From the NCBI RefSeq assembly GCF_036322805.1, contig NZ_AP027272.1, positions 2,170,001 to 2,234,000 of the forward strand: a DNA stretch of 64,000 nucleotides, given 5' to 3'. Each line of letters starts with the position of its first letter. The first letter of the stretch is position 1. The notes under the pieces are model-generated. The model saw nothing but the letters and a program-made list of their open reading frames with translations, did no database searches and was not told where the DNA came from. A program made the translations under genes and the position numbers. This stretch comes from Planctobacterium marinum. GTDB taxonomy: Bacteria; Pseudomonadota; Gammaproteobacteria; Enterobacterales; Alteromonadaceae. Positions 44,562 to 54,463 of the stretch are shown here, in pieces.

Positions 44562-45545
44562 TCAGCCAAACAGCCGAATTGAGGCGTTTTTATCCCTAAG
44601 CCGTTTTAGTTTGTGTCGTTGCCGATAAGCTTCTAGAAAAGATTCTCCACCTGCAGCATGATGAAAACATGCTTCGAATTGAGTAGTCAGTTCCTGCCAT
44701 TGGGCCATTTTCAGGTTGAGTCGTTCAAGAATCGCAGGAGTTGATTGCTCAATTGCTCCTCGCTTGTCTGGCAGGATGGCTCTGCCAGTGAAATCCACCA
44801 ACTCCAGATAGTCAGTCAGGTGAAAAGGTAAACCATGAGACATGTTTGCTTTGATATTACCGGCAAAAGGCATCAGGAATTTTGGTGATTTCCCGGCTTT
44901 GGCAGCGTTGATACGGTATTGAATACTGGTATGGTCCGATTGTTCAGGTGTTTTCGCCATCTTGGCTCTGATGGGATTTAAATCTACGTAGGCCATACAG
45001 GCTGCCAATGCGGCTTCATCCAACAATGCCTGAGATTTGAATCGACCTTCCCAAAATCGTCCGGTGCACTCATCTTCCTTATTTGCTTCTCTGGCGATGT
45101 ATTCATTGAGGCAACGCATAAACCAGCTTATGTCCGTTAATCGATGTCGCCAGATATTCGCTGTTTCTTCCACAGCCTGAAGCTGAGATTCAACCATTTG
45201 TTGCCGCCGCTGTGGATTCAGGTATTGCTGGCTTAACAGCGTACCTTTATGCAACTGATGCCAGCGTCGAACAACTTCTTCTGTTTTCCAATTATCAGAT
45301 AGCTCTTTGTGTATGTACAATACCAAGTGAGTGTGGTTACTCATCACCGCATAGGCACACACATCAATGGCAAATACTTGTGATAAGCAATGAATTCGGT
45401 CCTGCACCCACTGCCGACGATGTTCGTAGCTTACTCCAGTATGCTTGTCTTCCCCACACAAAAACGCTCTGCGCACACAGCGAGAAACACAGTGGTAATA
45501 GGGCGTATCTTCAAGGCTGATTTGGGCCTTCCTGGCTTTTGGCAT
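44562..45545 (-). CDS. REP-associated tyrosine transposase (TnpA_REP/Y1 family)
   Basis: A 327-residue single-strand DNA transposase. The opening RKAQISLEDTPYYHCVSRCVRRAFLCG is typical of this group. The HUH metal site is NHTHLVL near residue 70, and the catalytic tyrosine lies in the conserved ACMAYVDLNPIRAKM near 180. RFWEGRFKSQALLDE precedes it. A C-terminal extension of about 110 residues beyond the core is usual for the long RAYT type. Such proteins cut and mobilise REP-type hairpins. The gene seems intact. Confidence 0.9.
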   Translation of the reverse strand: MPKARKAQISLEDTPYYHCVSRCVRRAFLCGEDKHTGVSYEHRRQWVQDRIHCLSQVFAIDVCAYAVMSNHTHLVLYIHKELSDNWKTEEVVRRWHQLHKGTLLSQQYLNPQRRQQMVESQLQAVEETANIWRHRLTDISWFMRCLNEYIAREANKEDECTGRFWEGRFKSQALLDEAALAACMAYVDLNPIRAKMAKTPEQSDHTSIQYRINAAKAGKSPKFLMPFAGNIKANMSHGLPFHLTDYLELVDFTGRAILPDKRGAIEQSTPAILERLNLKMAQWQELTTQFEACFHHAAGGESFLEAYRQRHKLKRLRDKNASIRLFG

Positions 45546-45604
45546 GATGACTCCTCCTGAGCACTCAATTTAAATCCCATTTTGCACGAATGAGACAAAA
45601 TAGA

Positions 45605-45636
45605 AACTGTACCGAAGTACAGTTATGATGGGTGTC
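45605..45636. repeat. Hairpin plus inverted end of the RAYT element
   Basis: AACTGTAC-CGAA-GTACAGTT is a perfect 8-bp hairpin with a CGAA loop, followed at once by the inverted GATGGGTGTC end sequence. A hairpin next to a short conserved tag is the form recognised by Y1/RAYT transposases. Confidence 0.7.
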
Positions 45637-45667
45637 TCAATAGTTTTGTAAAACCAATGAGGGTAAT

Positions 45668-46156
45668 TTGATCTGTTTTGCAACTTCAAAAGATGCCGGT
45701 GTTTTGGCGGCGCTTGCAATGCAAGTGTGGTTGGAAACCTATGCAAAAAACGGTGTAACAGAAGAGCACGCAAAATACGTTTTCTCGTCATTTACAGCAC
45801 AATCATTTGAGAAACTTATCAACTCATCAAGCCATGAAGTTATTGCAGTATTCAGTGATGATGTATTGGCTGGACTGGCAGTAATCAATTTAGAATCACA
45901 TTATCAAACTGCAGAGCATGGCTTTGAGATTGAACGCCTCTACATACATCCGGGCTTTAGAAAAGCAGGTTATGGTCGTGCGATGCTCAGTTTTATTAGT
46001 GCGCAAATTGGCACCAGATTTTGGCTTTATACCTGGATTGAAAATGACTCTAATACATTCTATGAGCGATTAGGCTTTAATAAGATTGGAGAGCATCGTT
46101 TTTATTTTGGTGCACAGGAAGTAGAGAATAATATTTATGCCTGCGTTGGCTCCTGA
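45668..46156 (+). CDS. GNAT-family N-acetyltransferase
   Basis: A 162-residue GNAT protein. The acetyl-CoA loop is IERLYIHPGFRKAGYGRAML (RKAGYG), and the C-terminal YERLGFNKIGEHRF is a standard beta-bulge ending. The substrate is unknown. No ATG is in frame: the best start is TTG, 4 bases after GAGGG; an out-of-frame ATG sits just before. The RAYT element ends about 30 bases upstream, so the original promoter or first codons may have been replaced. Confidence 0.82.
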   Translation: MICFATSKDAGVLAALAMQVWLETYAKNGVTEEHAKYVFSSFTAQSFEKLINSSSHEVIAVFSDDVLAGLAVINLESHYQTAEHGFEIERLYIHPGFRKAGYGRAMLSFISAQIGTRFWLYTWIENDSNTFYERLGFNKIGEHRFYFGAQEVENNIYACVGS

Positions 46157-46301
46157 TGGCAGACTCCGCAGAATAAATAGGAATAAAAGGAACAGCACCT
46201 TTTTAAATAACAGGGTCCTGTCTCTTTTTTCTAACTACATTTTCCATTGAACCCAATTCAGACTTTTGCGTATCATTTTCAGGCTTACCTGGAAATTAAG
46301 T

Positions 46302-46553
46302 ATGAAGTTAAATAAAGAAAGCGAATCCAGAATTATTGAAATGGCATGGGAAGATCGCACCCCGTTTGAATCAATCGAAATGCAATTTGGCCTCAAAGAA
46401 CCCGACACCATTCGCTTTATGCGGCAGCGGCTCAAATCCGGCAGTTTTAAACTTTGGCGAGAAAGGGTTTCTGGTCGAAAAACAAAACATTTGAAGTTGC
46501 GGGGGGCTGATGTAAACCGGGGATACTGTCCAACTCAATACAAGCATAGATAA
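46302..46553 (+). CDS. DUF2805 / TIGR03643 family protein
   Basis: An 83-residue protein with the family core IIEMAWEDRTPFESIEMQFGLKEPDTIRFMRQRLKSGSFKLWRERVSGRKTKH. The pattern suggests a small helix-turn-helix fold; function is not assigned. The start is the ATG after GGAAATTAAGT. It is convergent with ychF, with a minus-strand terminator between the genes. Confidence 0.85.
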   Translation: MKLNKESESRIIEMAWEDRTPFESIEMQFGLKEPDTIRFMRQRLKSGSFKLWRERVSGRKTKHLKLRGADVNRGYCPTQYKHR

Positions 46554-46621
46554 CTTATTCATCTAGATCCTGTGGTTTTACTTAGCTCAACACTGAACAA
46601 GTTCACTCATTTTTCACAAAC

Positions 46622-46649
46622 AAAAAAGGCGGTATCAAACCGCCTTTTT
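46622..46649 (-). terminator. Rho-independent terminator after ychF
   Basis: AAAAAAGGCGGT-ATCAA-ACCGCCTTTTT: an 11-bp stem placed 17 bases beyond the ychF stop; read on the minus strand it runs into a T-tract. The symmetry would also stop transcripts from the DUF2805 gene. Confidence 0.9.
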
Positions 46650-46665
46650 AGTATCTGTATTCAGA

Positions 46666-47757
46666 CTATACGTTAAATCTGAAGTGGATAACGTCGCCGT
46701 CTTTAACCAGGTAATCTTTACCTTCCAGGCGCCATTTACCGGCTTCTTTGGCACCGGATTCACCGTTACAAGCGACATAGTCGTCATAACCAATAACTTC
46801 AGCGCGGATAAAGCCTTTTTCAAAGTCGGTGTGGATTTTACCAGCGGCTTGTGGGGCAGTGGAGCCTTCCGGGTAGGTCCAGGCGCGCACCTCTTTAACA
46901 CCGGCAGTGAAGTAAGTTTGCAGGGTTAACAGGCTATAACCACCGCGGATAACACGGTTCAGGCCAGGCTCTTCTAAGCCCATTTCTTCCATAAACTCAG
47001 CTTTTTCTTCATCGTCCAGTTCGGCGATTTCAGATTCGATAGCAGCACACACGGGTACTACCACCGCGTTTTCTTCTGCGGCGATTTCGCGCACTTTATC
47101 CAGGTATGGATTGTTTTCAAAGCCATCTTCATTGACGTTAGCAATGTACATGGTGGGCTTCAGCGTCAGGTAATTCATGTAGCTGATGGCGGCGGCTTCT
47201 TCTTTGCTCAGTGATAAAGAGCGTAACGCCTTGCCCTCGTCCAGGTGTGGTTTTACCTTTTCCAGGACAGTCATTTCGAATTTAGCGTCTTTGTCACCGC
47301 CTTTTGCGCGCTTACCTACACGGATAAGGGCTTTTTCAGTGGTTTCTAAATCGGCCAAGGCAAGCTCGGTATTGATAACTTCAATATCATCTTGAGGGCT
47401 GACTTTACCGGAGACGTGCACAATGTTGTCGTTTTCAAAACAACGTACCACGTGGCCAATGGCATCCGTTTCACGGATGTTAGCCAGGAATTTATTGCCT
47501 AAACCTTCACCTTTAGAGGCACCGGCTACTAAGCCTGCGATATCTACGAATTCCATGGTGGTGGCAATCACTTTTTGCGGGTTAACGATTTCTGCCAGCT
47601 TATCCAGACGTAAATCCGGCACTGGTACCACACCCGTATTGGGTTCGATGGTACAGAAAGGGAAGTTAGCTGCTTCGATACCCGCTTTAGTCAGCGCGTT
47701 AAACAGTGTTGATTTACCTACATTTGGCAGGCCAACGATGCCACATTTAAAACCCAT
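46666..47757 (-). CDS. ychF: Redox-responsive P-loop ATPase/GTPase YchF
   Basis: A 363-residue Obg-related protein, equal to E. coli YchF in length. The P-loop is [12 protein letters not shown] at 8-19; [29 protein letters not shown] and the NVNE variant of the G4 motif, which favours ATP, are present, with a C-terminal TGS domain ([14 protein letters not shown]). It binds ribosomes and modulates stress responses and catalase activity in E. coli. Transcribed with pth and rplY. Confidence 0.97.
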   Translation of the reverse strand: MGFKCGIVGLPNVGKSTLFNALTKAGIEAANFPFCTIEPNTGVVPVPDLRLDKLAEIVNPQKVIATTMEFVDIAGLVAGASKGEGLGNKFLANIRETDAIGHVVRCFENDNIVHVSGKVSPQDDIEVINTELALADLETTEKALIRVGKRAKGGDKDAKFEMTVLEKVKPHLDEGKALRSLSLSKEEAAAISYMNYLTLKPTMYIANVNEDGFENNPYLDKVREIAAEENAVVVPVCAAIESEIAELDDEEKAEFMEEMGLEEPGLNRVIRGGYSLLTLQTYFTAGVKEVRAWTYPEGSTAPQAAGKIHTDFEKGFIRAEVIGYDDYVACNGESGAKEAGKWRLEGKDYLVKDGDVIHFRFNV

Positions 47758-47779
47758 TGTTTTTCCTTTATCAGCAGAG

Positions 47780-48361
47780 TTAGCCTTTAAATGAATGCAA
47801 ACGATTCATCGCGGCTTTTATATCTTGTTTAAATAGTATATCGATGCAGCGCGTTGCTTCATCTATAGCAGCATCGATTTTGTTTTGATCTTCAGCAGAC
47901 GCTTTGCCCAGCACATGCCCGGTAACTCTGTCTTTAGAGCCCGGATGGCCAATGCCTACGCGCAGACGCAGAAAATCTTTGTTATTGCCCAAGGCTTTGA
48001 CAATATCACGTATACCGTTTTGACTGGAACTGCCGCCTTGTTTGAATTTAACGATGCCTGGTTCAAGGTCCAGCTCGTCAAAAGCTACTAACAGATTGTC
48101 TGGTTGGTACTTATAAAAGTTCATTACTGCACCCACCGATTGACCACTTTTATTCATGTAAGTAGTGGGGATGAGCAAACGAACGTCTTTACCTGCGATA
48201 ATACCGCGCCCGGTTAAACCAAAAAATTTGTTATCAGCTTTTAAAGGGATGTTTGATTGTCGAGCCAGTTGTTCTACTACCCAACTGCCCGCATTATGGC
48301 GTGTGTTTTGATATTCGGGGCCTGGATTGGCCAGGCCCACGATAAGACGAATATCTGACAA
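47780..48361 (-). CDS. pth: Peptidyl-tRNA hydrolase
   Basis: A 193-residue enzyme that recycles peptidyl-tRNA released from stalled ribosomes. The catalytic His22 is in [29 protein letters not shown] and [10 protein letters not shown] match E. coli Pth. The start is a TTG, 5 bases after rplY, with GAGGAA spaced 8 bases upstream; no in-frame ATG lies nearby, so a low-efficiency start coupled to rplY is likely. Confidence 0.96.
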   Translation of the reverse strand: MSDIRLIVGLANPGPEYQNTRHNAGSWVVEQLARQSNIPLKADNKFFGLTGRGIIAGKDVRLLIPTTYMNKSGQSVGAVMNFYKYQPDNLLVAFDELDLEPGIVKFKQGGSSSQNGIRDIVKALGNNKDFLRLRVGIGHPGSKDRVTGHVLGKASAEDQNKIDAAIDEATRCIDILFKQDIKAAMNRLHSFKG

Positions 48362-48366
48362 GCAGA

Positions 48367-48993
48367 TTATTCCTCTGTAGTCTCTTCTTCTGCGTCTTCA
48401 GCAGCACCGCCTTTAGCAGCCTTAACCGTTACAACTGCAACGTCATGGCCTTCACCTTTGGCAAGCTCAACTGAAGAAACACCTTCTGGCAATTTAAGAT
48501 CAGAAAGGTGCAGTGTTTGACCTAATTCAACGTCCATCAAATCAACTTCGATGAACTCAGGCAGGTTAGCTGGCAAACAGCTGATTTCGATGTCAGCAAT
48601 GTGGTGCTCAGCGTGACCGCCTTGGGTCTTGATAGAAGGTGCTTTTTCTTCGTTGATGAAGTGCAGAGGTACGTTTGTGGTTACAGTGTGAGTTGCATCA
48701 ACACGTAAAAAGTCTAAGTGCATGATCTTAGGCTTGTACGGGTGACGTTGCATGTCTTTAACCAAAGCTTCAACTTTCTCGCCACCGATGTTCAGTGTTA
48801 AAACGTGAGAATAGAAAGCTTCAAACTCTTGCGCCTGGAAAACTTTGTTATGAGCTAAAGTTAACGCTACTGGCTCTTTGTCGGCACCGTAAAGGATCGC
48901 AGGTACTTTATCAGCGTGACGAAGGCGGCGGCTCGCACCTTTCCCTAAGTCTGTTCTGACTTCTGCATCCAGATTAAAAATTGCTTCTGGCAT
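48367..48993 (-). CDS. rplY: 50S ribosomal protein L25 (CTC/TL5 type)
   Basis: A 208-residue, two-domain L25: an N-terminal 5S rRNA-binding domain ([29 protein letters not shown]) and a C-terminal CTC domain ending in an acidic tail ([11 protein letters not shown]). E. coli L25 is only the first domain. A clear TTGGAG site precedes the ATG. It heads the rplY-pth-ychF transcript; its promoter should be in the 240-base gap before prs. Confidence 0.97.
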   Translation of the reverse strand: MPEAIFNLDAEVRTDLGKGASRRLRHADKVPAILYGADKEPVALTLAHNKVFQAQEFEAFYSHVLTLNIGGEKVEALVKDMQRHPYKPKIMHLDFLRVDATHTVTTNVPLHFINEEKAPSIKTQGGHAEHHIADIEISCLPANLPEFIEVDLMDVELGQTLHLSDLKLPEGVSSVELAKGEGHDVAVVTVKAAKGGAAEDAEEETTEE

Positions 48994-49190
48994 AAATTAC
49001 TCCAATGTATCAAATAAATTTACGAAAACTTCGCGACCAAAATTTTCGTCGAACGCCCGTTTTGTTAATTAAAAATCGGACTTACCCTCAAAAAAGGGCG
49101 GCGAATTCTAACATTAGCGAATGGGGAGCACAATCAATACTTTGATAAATATAGGAATAATTGCACAGAGATTGAGTTTGGCAGCAAATA

Positions 49191-49215
49191 AGCGGCTCGC
49201 TTGGTACGAACCGCT
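49191..49215 (-). terminator. Candidate terminator hairpin after prs
   Basis: Read on the minus strand, AGCGGTTCG-TACCAAG-CGAGCCGCT forms a 9-bp stem (one G-U pair) 17 bases past the prs stop. The T-tract is poor (TATTTG), so strength is uncertain. Confidence 0.45.
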
Positions 49216-49231
49216 GAAAACGAATAAGCTT

Positions 49232-50179
49232 TTAGTGATCAAACATTGCAGAAATAGATTCTTCGTTGCTCAAACGTCGAATCGCTTCAGCCAACATCTT
49301 AGATAAACCTAGTTGCTTAACTTTGCTCACTTTCTGCATGGCAGGAGATAATGGAATACTGTCGGTAATGACGATTTCATCAATTACTGAATTTTCCAGG
49401 TTAGCCGCCGCATTGCCTGAGAAAATTGCGTGGGTGGCGTAGGCATAAACGCGATTTGCGCCGTGTTGTTTGAGGGCTTCTGCCGCTTTTGCCAGTGTGC
49501 CGCCAGTGTCAATCATGTCATCTACGATAATACAATCGCGACCTTCCACTTCACCGATGATGTGCATCACTTGGGCAACGTTAGCTTTTGGACGACGCTT
49601 ATCAATTATAGCCAGGTCTACATCATTCATTAGTTTGGCAACGGCACGTGCACGCACAACACCACCAATATCGGGCGAAACCACAACCGGGTTGTTGAAA
49701 TCGCGTTTGCGCATATCTTCTAACAGGATAGGGGTACCGAAGGCATTATCCACAGGTACATCGAAAAAGCCCTGGATCTGCTCAGCGTGTAAATCGATAG
49801 TTAATACGCGATCAACACCTACATTAGATAAAAAGTCTGCCACCACTTTGGCAGTGATTGGCACACGCGCTGAACGCACGCGACGGTCCTGACGAGCATA
49901 ACCAAAATAAGGAATAACGGCGGTGATTCTGCCTGATGATGCACGACGTAGCGCGTCGACCATCACAATCAGTTCCATCAGGTTGTCGTTGCAAGGTGCA
50001 CAAGTGGACTGAATGATAAAAACATCCGCGCCCCTAACGTTCTCATGGATTTCGACACTGATCTCACCATCGCTGAATCGGCCAACACTTACGTGACCTA
50101 GTTTAGTGTAAAGTCTGTCAGCGACTTTTTGCGCCAGGTCAGGCGTCGCATTACCGGCAAAAAGCTTCATATCGGGCAC
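49232..50179 (-). CDS. prs: Ribose-phosphate pyrophosphokinase
   Basis: A 315-residue enzyme making PRPP from ribose-5-phosphate and ATP for purine, pyrimidine, histidine, tryptophan and NAD synthesis. It has [48 protein letters not shown] and the PRPP loop [14 protein letters not shown]. The GTG start matches E. coli prs, which also uses GTG in front of [17 protein letters not shown] sits upstream. The 180-base leader to ispE includes a long hairpin. Confidence 0.98.
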   Translation of the reverse strand: MPDMKLFAGNATPDLAQKVADRLYTKLGHVSVGRFSDGEISVEIHENVRGADVFIIQSTCAPCNDNLMELIVMVDALRRASSGRITAVIPYFGYARQDRRVRSARVPITAKVVADFLSNVGVDRVLTIDLHAEQIQGFFDVPVDNAFGTPILLEDMRKRDFNNPVVVSPDIGGVVRARAVAKLMNDVDLAIIDKRRPKANVAQVMHIIGEVEGRDCIIVDDMIDTGGTLAKAAEALKQHGANRVYAYATHAIFSGNAAANLENSVIDEIVITDSIPLSPAMQKVSKVKQLGLSKMLAEAIRRLSNEESISAMFDH

Positions 50180-50254
50180 TACGTTTTTCCTCAGAAAAGT
50201 AGGTGGAGTGCGTTGATCTATTTTAGGGTAAGTAAACGTATTACGTGTGTGTGT

Positions 50255-50306
50255 CCCGACCCTAAATGCAACAACTCCGTTGTAATGTAATTGTGTTATG
50301 GTCGGG
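50255..50306 (-). promoter_or_regulatory. Candidate structured leader of prs
   Basis: CCCGACC and GGTCGGG pair across a 38-base interval that itself contains ACAAC-TCC-GTTGT. The structure lies in the prs leader, about 75-130 bases before the GTG start. A long leader on prs is known in E. coli; whether this structure regulates is unknown. Confidence 0.4.
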
Positions 50307-50360
50307 TAAGCGTGACTTTTCGCCAATCGTTCATGGTAAAAACCTGCTGCCAACTCGGTT

Positions 50361-51227
50361 TTAAACTTCGGGAACGGTCTGATTTAATCGCGCTTCAAGA
50401 GGCGAAGTAGCGCAACCTTGCGCGATAAAACCCGAGCAATACTCAGGTAAATCAAACAGAGCTCTCTGTGCGCTTTTCGGGTCATTAAATACACCGAAAA
50501 TGCTCGCTCCTGTCCCCGTCATTCTTGACGGCGCGTATTGTAACAACCACTGTAATGATTTTGCAATAACTGGATACTTTTTGCATACCAGCGCCTGGCA
50601 ATCATTGTGAGTGTGCTCAAATTGATAGCTTTGGCATTGAATTAAAGGGGTATTGCGAGGTAAATCCGAGGTACCGAATACCTCTGCGGTCGACACATGT
50701 ACACCAGGGTTTACTACCAGATAGGTTTTCATCGCAATATCGGCAATTTCAAATTGCTCACCGACACCACGGGCAAAAGTGGTTTTCCCGTTGATAAATA
50801 CCGGTACATCAGCCCCTAATTGCAGTCCTGAGGCTAATAATTGTTGCTTCGACAGTCCACACTGCCACAAATGATTAAGCGCAATTAATGTGGTGGCTGC
50901 ATTGGAAGAGCCACCACCGATACCACCACCCATGGGTAGCTGTTTATCAATTTCTATATAACAGCCTTGTTTGGTACCGGATACTGACTGCAATAGTCGA
51001 GCAGCTTTAACAATAAGGTTGTCTTCATGTGCCACACCGGGAAAATCCGTCAGTAGCCTGATGTCGGGAGAGTCCGTGATAGTGAAGTGCAACAAATCCC
51101 CTTTATCCAGAATTTGAAATAATGTCTGCAACTCGTGGTAGCCATCATCACGACGCCCATTAATATGCAGGAATAAATTGAGTTTGGCTGGACTTGGCCA
51201 GTTCCGAGAAACGTTTTGCTGATTCAT
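50361..51227 (-). CDS. ispE: 4-diphosphocytidyl-2-C-methyl-D-erythritol kinase
   Basis: A 288-residue GHMP kinase, the fourth enzyme of the MEP isoprenoid pathway, phosphorylating CDP-methylerythritol. [24 protein letters not shown], the ATP loop [16 protein letters not shown] and GADVPVF and [11 protein letters not shown] are all present. Start set at [17 protein letters not shown], 16 bases after lolB; a GTG 14 codons earlier would overlap lolB and extend beyond the family N-terminus. lolB-ispE-prs order is shared with E. coli. Confidence 0.95.
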   Translation of the reverse strand: MNQQNVSRNWPSPAKLNLFLHINGRRDDGYHELQTLFQILDKGDLLHFTITDSPDIRLLTDFPGVAHEDNLIVKAARLLQSVSGTKQGCYIEIDKQLPMGGGIGGGSSNAATTLIALNHLWQCGLSKQQLLASGLQLGADVPVFINGKTTFARGVGEQFEIADIAMKTYLVVNPGVHVSTAEVFGTSDLPRNTPLIQCQSYQFEHTHNDCQALVCKKYPVIAKSLQWLLQYAPSRMTGTGASIFGVFNDPKSAQRALFDLPEYCSGFIAQGCATSPLEARLNQTVPEV

Positions 51228-51243
51228 AAATTGCGGTATTACT

Positions 51244-51834
51244 TTACTGGCTGTTAAAAGACCATTCACTGATGCGCAATTTTAACTGCAAATTATCTTT
51301 ACTCAACACCAGGTTGTGGGGCAGTGCGGTCCCGGAAAAAACTTTGTAGTTTTGGTATTTTATTCGCCAGCCCGTGGCTGTAGAAAAAGACCAGATGCGG
51401 CCTGTTTCATCGCGTTTGAGCTCACTAACCGCGTTGCTGTTGGGATTTAAGCGGCCTGTTATCCAATATTTAAAATCTGCCACCGGAATTTGCCACCCGG
51501 TTTTCTCATAAATCAGGCGCTCAGCGTTGCTGTCAGTAAATGTATTATCATCGATTTCCAATAAAACCCGACCATTTATCTGTTCCATGAACAACAACGT
51601 GCCACCGATCAATTTAGATAAGCGCAATTGATAATCTTGCTGTTGTTGTTGCCAATCCAGGAACGCGCTGAATTTTTCCTCTGGCGATTTAAAAGCAATA
51701 CGACCTTCTACCTGCCAATTTTGCGGAAATTTACCTGATGACGATGCTTGTTGATAACTGGTTTTTGGGGGGGTAGCACAGGCTGACAACATCAATACCA
51801 AGCTTAACAGCAGCAGTTTTCGCAAAATAACCAT
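51244..51834 (-). CDS. lolB: Outer-membrane lipoprotein acceptor LolB
   Basis: A 196-residue lipoprotein. The signal sequence LRKLLLLSLVLMLSAC places the lipidated cysteine at residue 19. The mature part (WQVEGRIAFKSPEEKFSAFLDWQQQ, YQLRLSKLIGGTLLFME, WITGRLNP) is the LolB fold, which accepts lipoproteins from LolA and inserts them into the outer membrane. The ATG used gives a normal signal peptide; an upstream TTG adds seven residues. Divergent from hemA, as in E. coli. Confidence 0.95.
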   Translation of the reverse strand: MVILRKLLLLSLVLMLSACATPPKTSYQQASSSGKFPQNWQVEGRIAFKSPEEKFSAFLDWQQQQQDYQLRLSKLIGGTLLFMEQINGRVLLEIDDNTFTDSNAERLIYEKTGWQIPVADFKYWITGRLNPNSNAVSELKRDETGRIWSFSTATGWRIKYQNYKVFSGTALPHNLVLSKDNLQLKLRISEWSFNSQ

Positions 51835-52091
51835 CCCAGGTGTGACCTGACTCAATAAAGGCCGTTTTTTAATAGAGAGGCAAGGTTAGCGCAGAACAGG
51901 CATTTTTTACCACCCAAAATTTGTATCCGGTGCGCTAATCTGATTTTTAAATGCACTGAATTAACTATTTCGTATTGAGGTTCAGCTCGCAGTACTTTTA
52001 AATACCCTTGGATTTGCGTAAAATGTCGCGCCTTTTGCGCTGTCGCCAGTTTGGCGATGGTTTTAACCAGAAACATTAAAATCGGGATTCG

Positions 52092-53351
52092 ATGTCGCTA
52101 CTCACCATAGGCGTTAACCATGATACTGCTCCAGTAGAGATCCGGGAGAAGGTCGCCTTTTCACCTGAGCTATTGCTGGAGGCTTTGACTGAGCTCGGTG
52201 AGCAAGAGCAGGTGAACGAAAGCGTGATCCTGTCCACCTGCAATCGAACTGAGCTCTATATAGATGTAGATGACATCAATAAAGAAGCGCTGGTAAAGTG
52301 GCTTGCGGATTTTCATTCTCTGCCGTTGGCAGAACTAAATGAAATGATTTATTCCCATACCGAAGTTGCCGCCGTTGAACACCTGATGTCGGTAGCCAGT
52401 GGTTTAAACTCATTAATTTTGGGCGAGCCACAAATTCTGGGGCAATTAAAGCAAGCCTATACCAGTGCCAAACACGTCGGCACGGTTTCTGGTAATTTCG
52501 AGCGTTTATTCCAGACGGTATTTGCTGCAGCCAAACGGGTGCGTACTGAAACTGACATCGGTGAAAATGCCGTCTCTGTTGCGTTTGCGGCAGTGCAGCT
52601 AGCTAAACACATCTTTACCGATGTGAGCGAGAGTAAAGTTCTGTTGATCGGTGCAGGTGAGACCATCGAGCTTGTAGCAAAACACCTGGCTGACCAAGGC
52701 GTAGGGCAAATGGTGGTGGCGAACCGAACCTTATCGCGTGGTCAGGAGTTGGCGGCGCAATTCAATGCAAGCACGATAACACTGTCGCAATTGCACACTC
52801 GTCTGTCTGAGGCGGATATCGTGATCAGCTCTACAGCCAGTCAGTTGCCTCTGGTGGGCAAGGGCATGGTAGAAACGGCTCTAAAACAACGCCGTTACAA
52901 ACCCATGCTACTGATAGATTTGGCGGTTCCCCGGGATATCGAAGAAGAGTGTGAAGAATTAGATGGGGCTTACCTTTATACGGTTGATGATTTGCAAAGT
53001 ATCGTGGCCCAAAATGTAGCTTCCAGGCAGAAAGCGGCCGATGAAGCCAAATCCATGATCGCAGAAGAAGTGGGGAAATGGGTCTCATGGCAAAATCGTC
53101 AGCAACACAGTGATTTGATCAAGCAATTGCGGGCGAATCACGAAATTGAAAAACAGAAATTATTACAACGCGCAAAAAACTTATTAAGCGAGGGCGCGGA
53201 ACCGGAAGCGGTAATGACCGAACTGGCCAACAAGCTAACTAACGCCCTCAGTCACGCGCCAACCCATGCCATTAAAAAGGCGGCGGAAGAGCAGGATACG
53301 ACACTGCTTAAAAAATTGTCAGAAGCGTATAAACTAGAAACTAATAAATAA
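52092..53351 (+). CDS. hemA: Glutamyl-tRNA reductase
   Basis: A 419-residue enzyme reducing glutamyl-tRNA to glutamate-1-semialdehyde, the first committed step of tetrapyrrole synthesis. The catalytic Cys50 is in [24 protein letters not shown], an NADPH site ([17 protein letters not shown]) and the C-terminal dimerisation helix follow. Length matches E. coli HemA (418). It opens the hemA-prfA-prmC operon; the 250-base upstream gap shared with lolB holds the promoters. Confidence 0.98.
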   Translation: MSLLTIGVNHDTAPVEIREKVAFSPELLLEALTELGEQEQVNESVILSTCNRTELYIDVDDINKEALVKWLADFHSLPLAELNEMIYSHTEVAAVEHLMSVASGLNSLILGEPQILGQLKQAYTSAKHVGTVSGNFERLFQTVFAAAKRVRTETDIGENAVSVAFAAVQLAKHIFTDVSESKVLLIGAGETIELVAKHLADQGVGQMVVANRTLSRGQELAAQFNASTITLSQLHTRLSEADIVISSTASQLPLVGKGMVETALKQRRYKPMLLIDLAVPRDIEEECEELDGAYLYTVDDLQSIVAQNVASRQKAADEAKSMIAEEVGKWVSWQNRQQHSDLIKQLRANHEIEKQKLLQRAKNLLSEGAEPEAVMTELANKLTNALSHAPTHAIKKAAEEQDTTLLKKLSEAYKLETNK

Positions 53352-53368
53352 AAGAGAAATCACTGCTC

Positions 53369-54457
53369 ATGAAAGCATCTGTAGTTACTAAATTAGAAAC
53401 CCTGATGGAACGTTTTGAAGAGATTCAGGTGATGCTAAGCGCACCTGAAATCATTGCCGATCAGGATAAATTCCGTGCGCTTTCAAAGGAATATTCGCAG
53501 TTAGAAGAATTAGTTAAATGCTTTAAATCCTGGCAACAAGCGGAAGATGACCTGGCAACCGCACAAGAGATGCTACAAGAAAGCGATCCCGAAATGCAGG
53601 AGATGGCACAGGAAGAGTATCAGCAAGCAAAAGCCAGCATAGCAGAGCTGGAGCAGGCATTACAAATTTTGCTGTTGCCCAAAGATCCCAATGATGACAT
53701 GAGCTGCTTTTTGGAGATCAGAGCCGGAGCTGGCGGTGACGAGGCGGCTATCTTTGCTGGTGATTTGTTCCGCATGTACAGCCGTTATGCAGAAAAGCAG
53801 GGCTGGCGTATTGAAACCATCAGCGCCAATGAAGGTGAGCACGGTGGGTATAAAGAAGTTATCGCCAATCTGGTGGGCGATGGTGCTTACGGCATCATGA
53901 AGTTTGAATCCGGTGGCCACCGCGTACAGCGTGTTCCTGAGACTGAATCACAAGGTCGTATTCACACCTCAGCCTGCACTGTTGCGGTGTTACCAGAAAT
54001 CCCCGAATCTGAAGCCATCGAAATTAATCCTGCTGATCTGCGCATTGATACTTTCAGAGCCAGTGGCGCCGGTGGTCAGCACGTTAACAAAACTGACTCT
54101 GCGATTCGCTTAACCCATATACCTACAGGGCTAGTGGTGGAGTGTCAGGATGAGCGTTCTCAGCATAAAAACCGCGCTAAAGCCATGTCGGTACTGCAAG
54201 CTCGCTTGAACCAAATTGAAGATGAAAAGCGCGCCGCTGAAGAAGCTAGTACCAGACGCAGTTTGGTGGGCAGTGGTGATCGCTCGGAGCGTATCCGCAC
54301 GTACAATTTCCCGCAAGGCAGATTAACCGACCATCGAATTAACTTAACCCTATATAAGTTGGACGATGTTATCGAAGGTGACCTGGATGCGGTATTAGAG
54401 CCTATTCGACAGGAGCATCAGGCAGACTTATTAGCCTCATTGTCTGACGACTCATAA
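53369..54457 (+). CDS. prfA: Peptide chain release factor 1
   Basis: A 362-residue factor reading UAA and UAG. The GGQ peptidyl-hydrolysis motif is at 235-237 ([13 protein letters not shown]). The stop-codon-reading PxT loop is PET at 190-192, compared with PAT in E. coli. The codon-recognition superdomain and C-terminal helical part are complete. It starts 17 bases after hemA and is followed 6 bases later by prmC, whose product methylates the GGQ glutamine. Confidence 0.98.
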   Translation: MKASVVTKLETLMERFEEIQVMLSAPEIIADQDKFRALSKEYSQLEELVKCFKSWQQAEDDLATAQEMLQESDPEMQEMAQEEYQQAKASIAELEQALQILLLPKDPNDDMSCFLEIRAGAGGDEAAIFAGDLFRMYSRYAEKQGWRIETISANEGEHGGYKEVIANLVGDGAYGIMKFESGGHRVQRVPETESQGRIHTSACTVAVLPEIPESEAIEINPADLRIDTFRASGAGGQHVNKTDSAIRLTHIPTGLVVECQDERSQHKNRAKAMSVLQARLNQIEDEKRAAEEASTRRSLVGSGDRSERIRTYNFPQGRLTDHRINLTLYKLDDVIEGDLDAVLEPIRQEHQADLLASLSDDS

Positions 54458-54463
54458 GCTTAT

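Larger units (their letters stand above)
44309..45640. mobile_element. REP-associated (RAYT/IS200-like) transposase element
   Basis: About 1.33 kb bounded on the left by duplicated GACACCCATC-containing repeats and on the right by GATGGGTGTC, an inverted copy. Inward of both ends is a related CTGTACTT word. The only gene inside is a Y1-type transposase on the minus strand. It separates a truncated lipoprotein gene from a GNAT gene. Exact outer ends are uncertain because no target duplication is visible. Confidence 0.65.

Noticed and set aside
46181-46232. Terminator-like hairpin after the GNAT gene (AAAAGG...CCTTTT)
   Set aside because: Six A/T-rich base pairs with a seven-base loop; too weak, and no clear T-tract at the right distance.
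50230-50250. PurR-like box before prs (AAGTAAACGTATTACGT)
   Set aside because: Only about nine or ten positions agree with the PurR consensus and the second half-site is poor; too weak to call.
50180-50360. tRNA gene in the ispE-prs gap
   Set aside because: Paired arms exist but no cloverleaf, no T-loop GTTCGA-type sequence and no CCA-proximal acceptor stem.
51852-52076. 74-residue minus-strand frame in the lolB-hemA gap
   Set aside because: No ribosome site or recognisable family; overlaps the region needed for the divergent lolB and hemA promoters.
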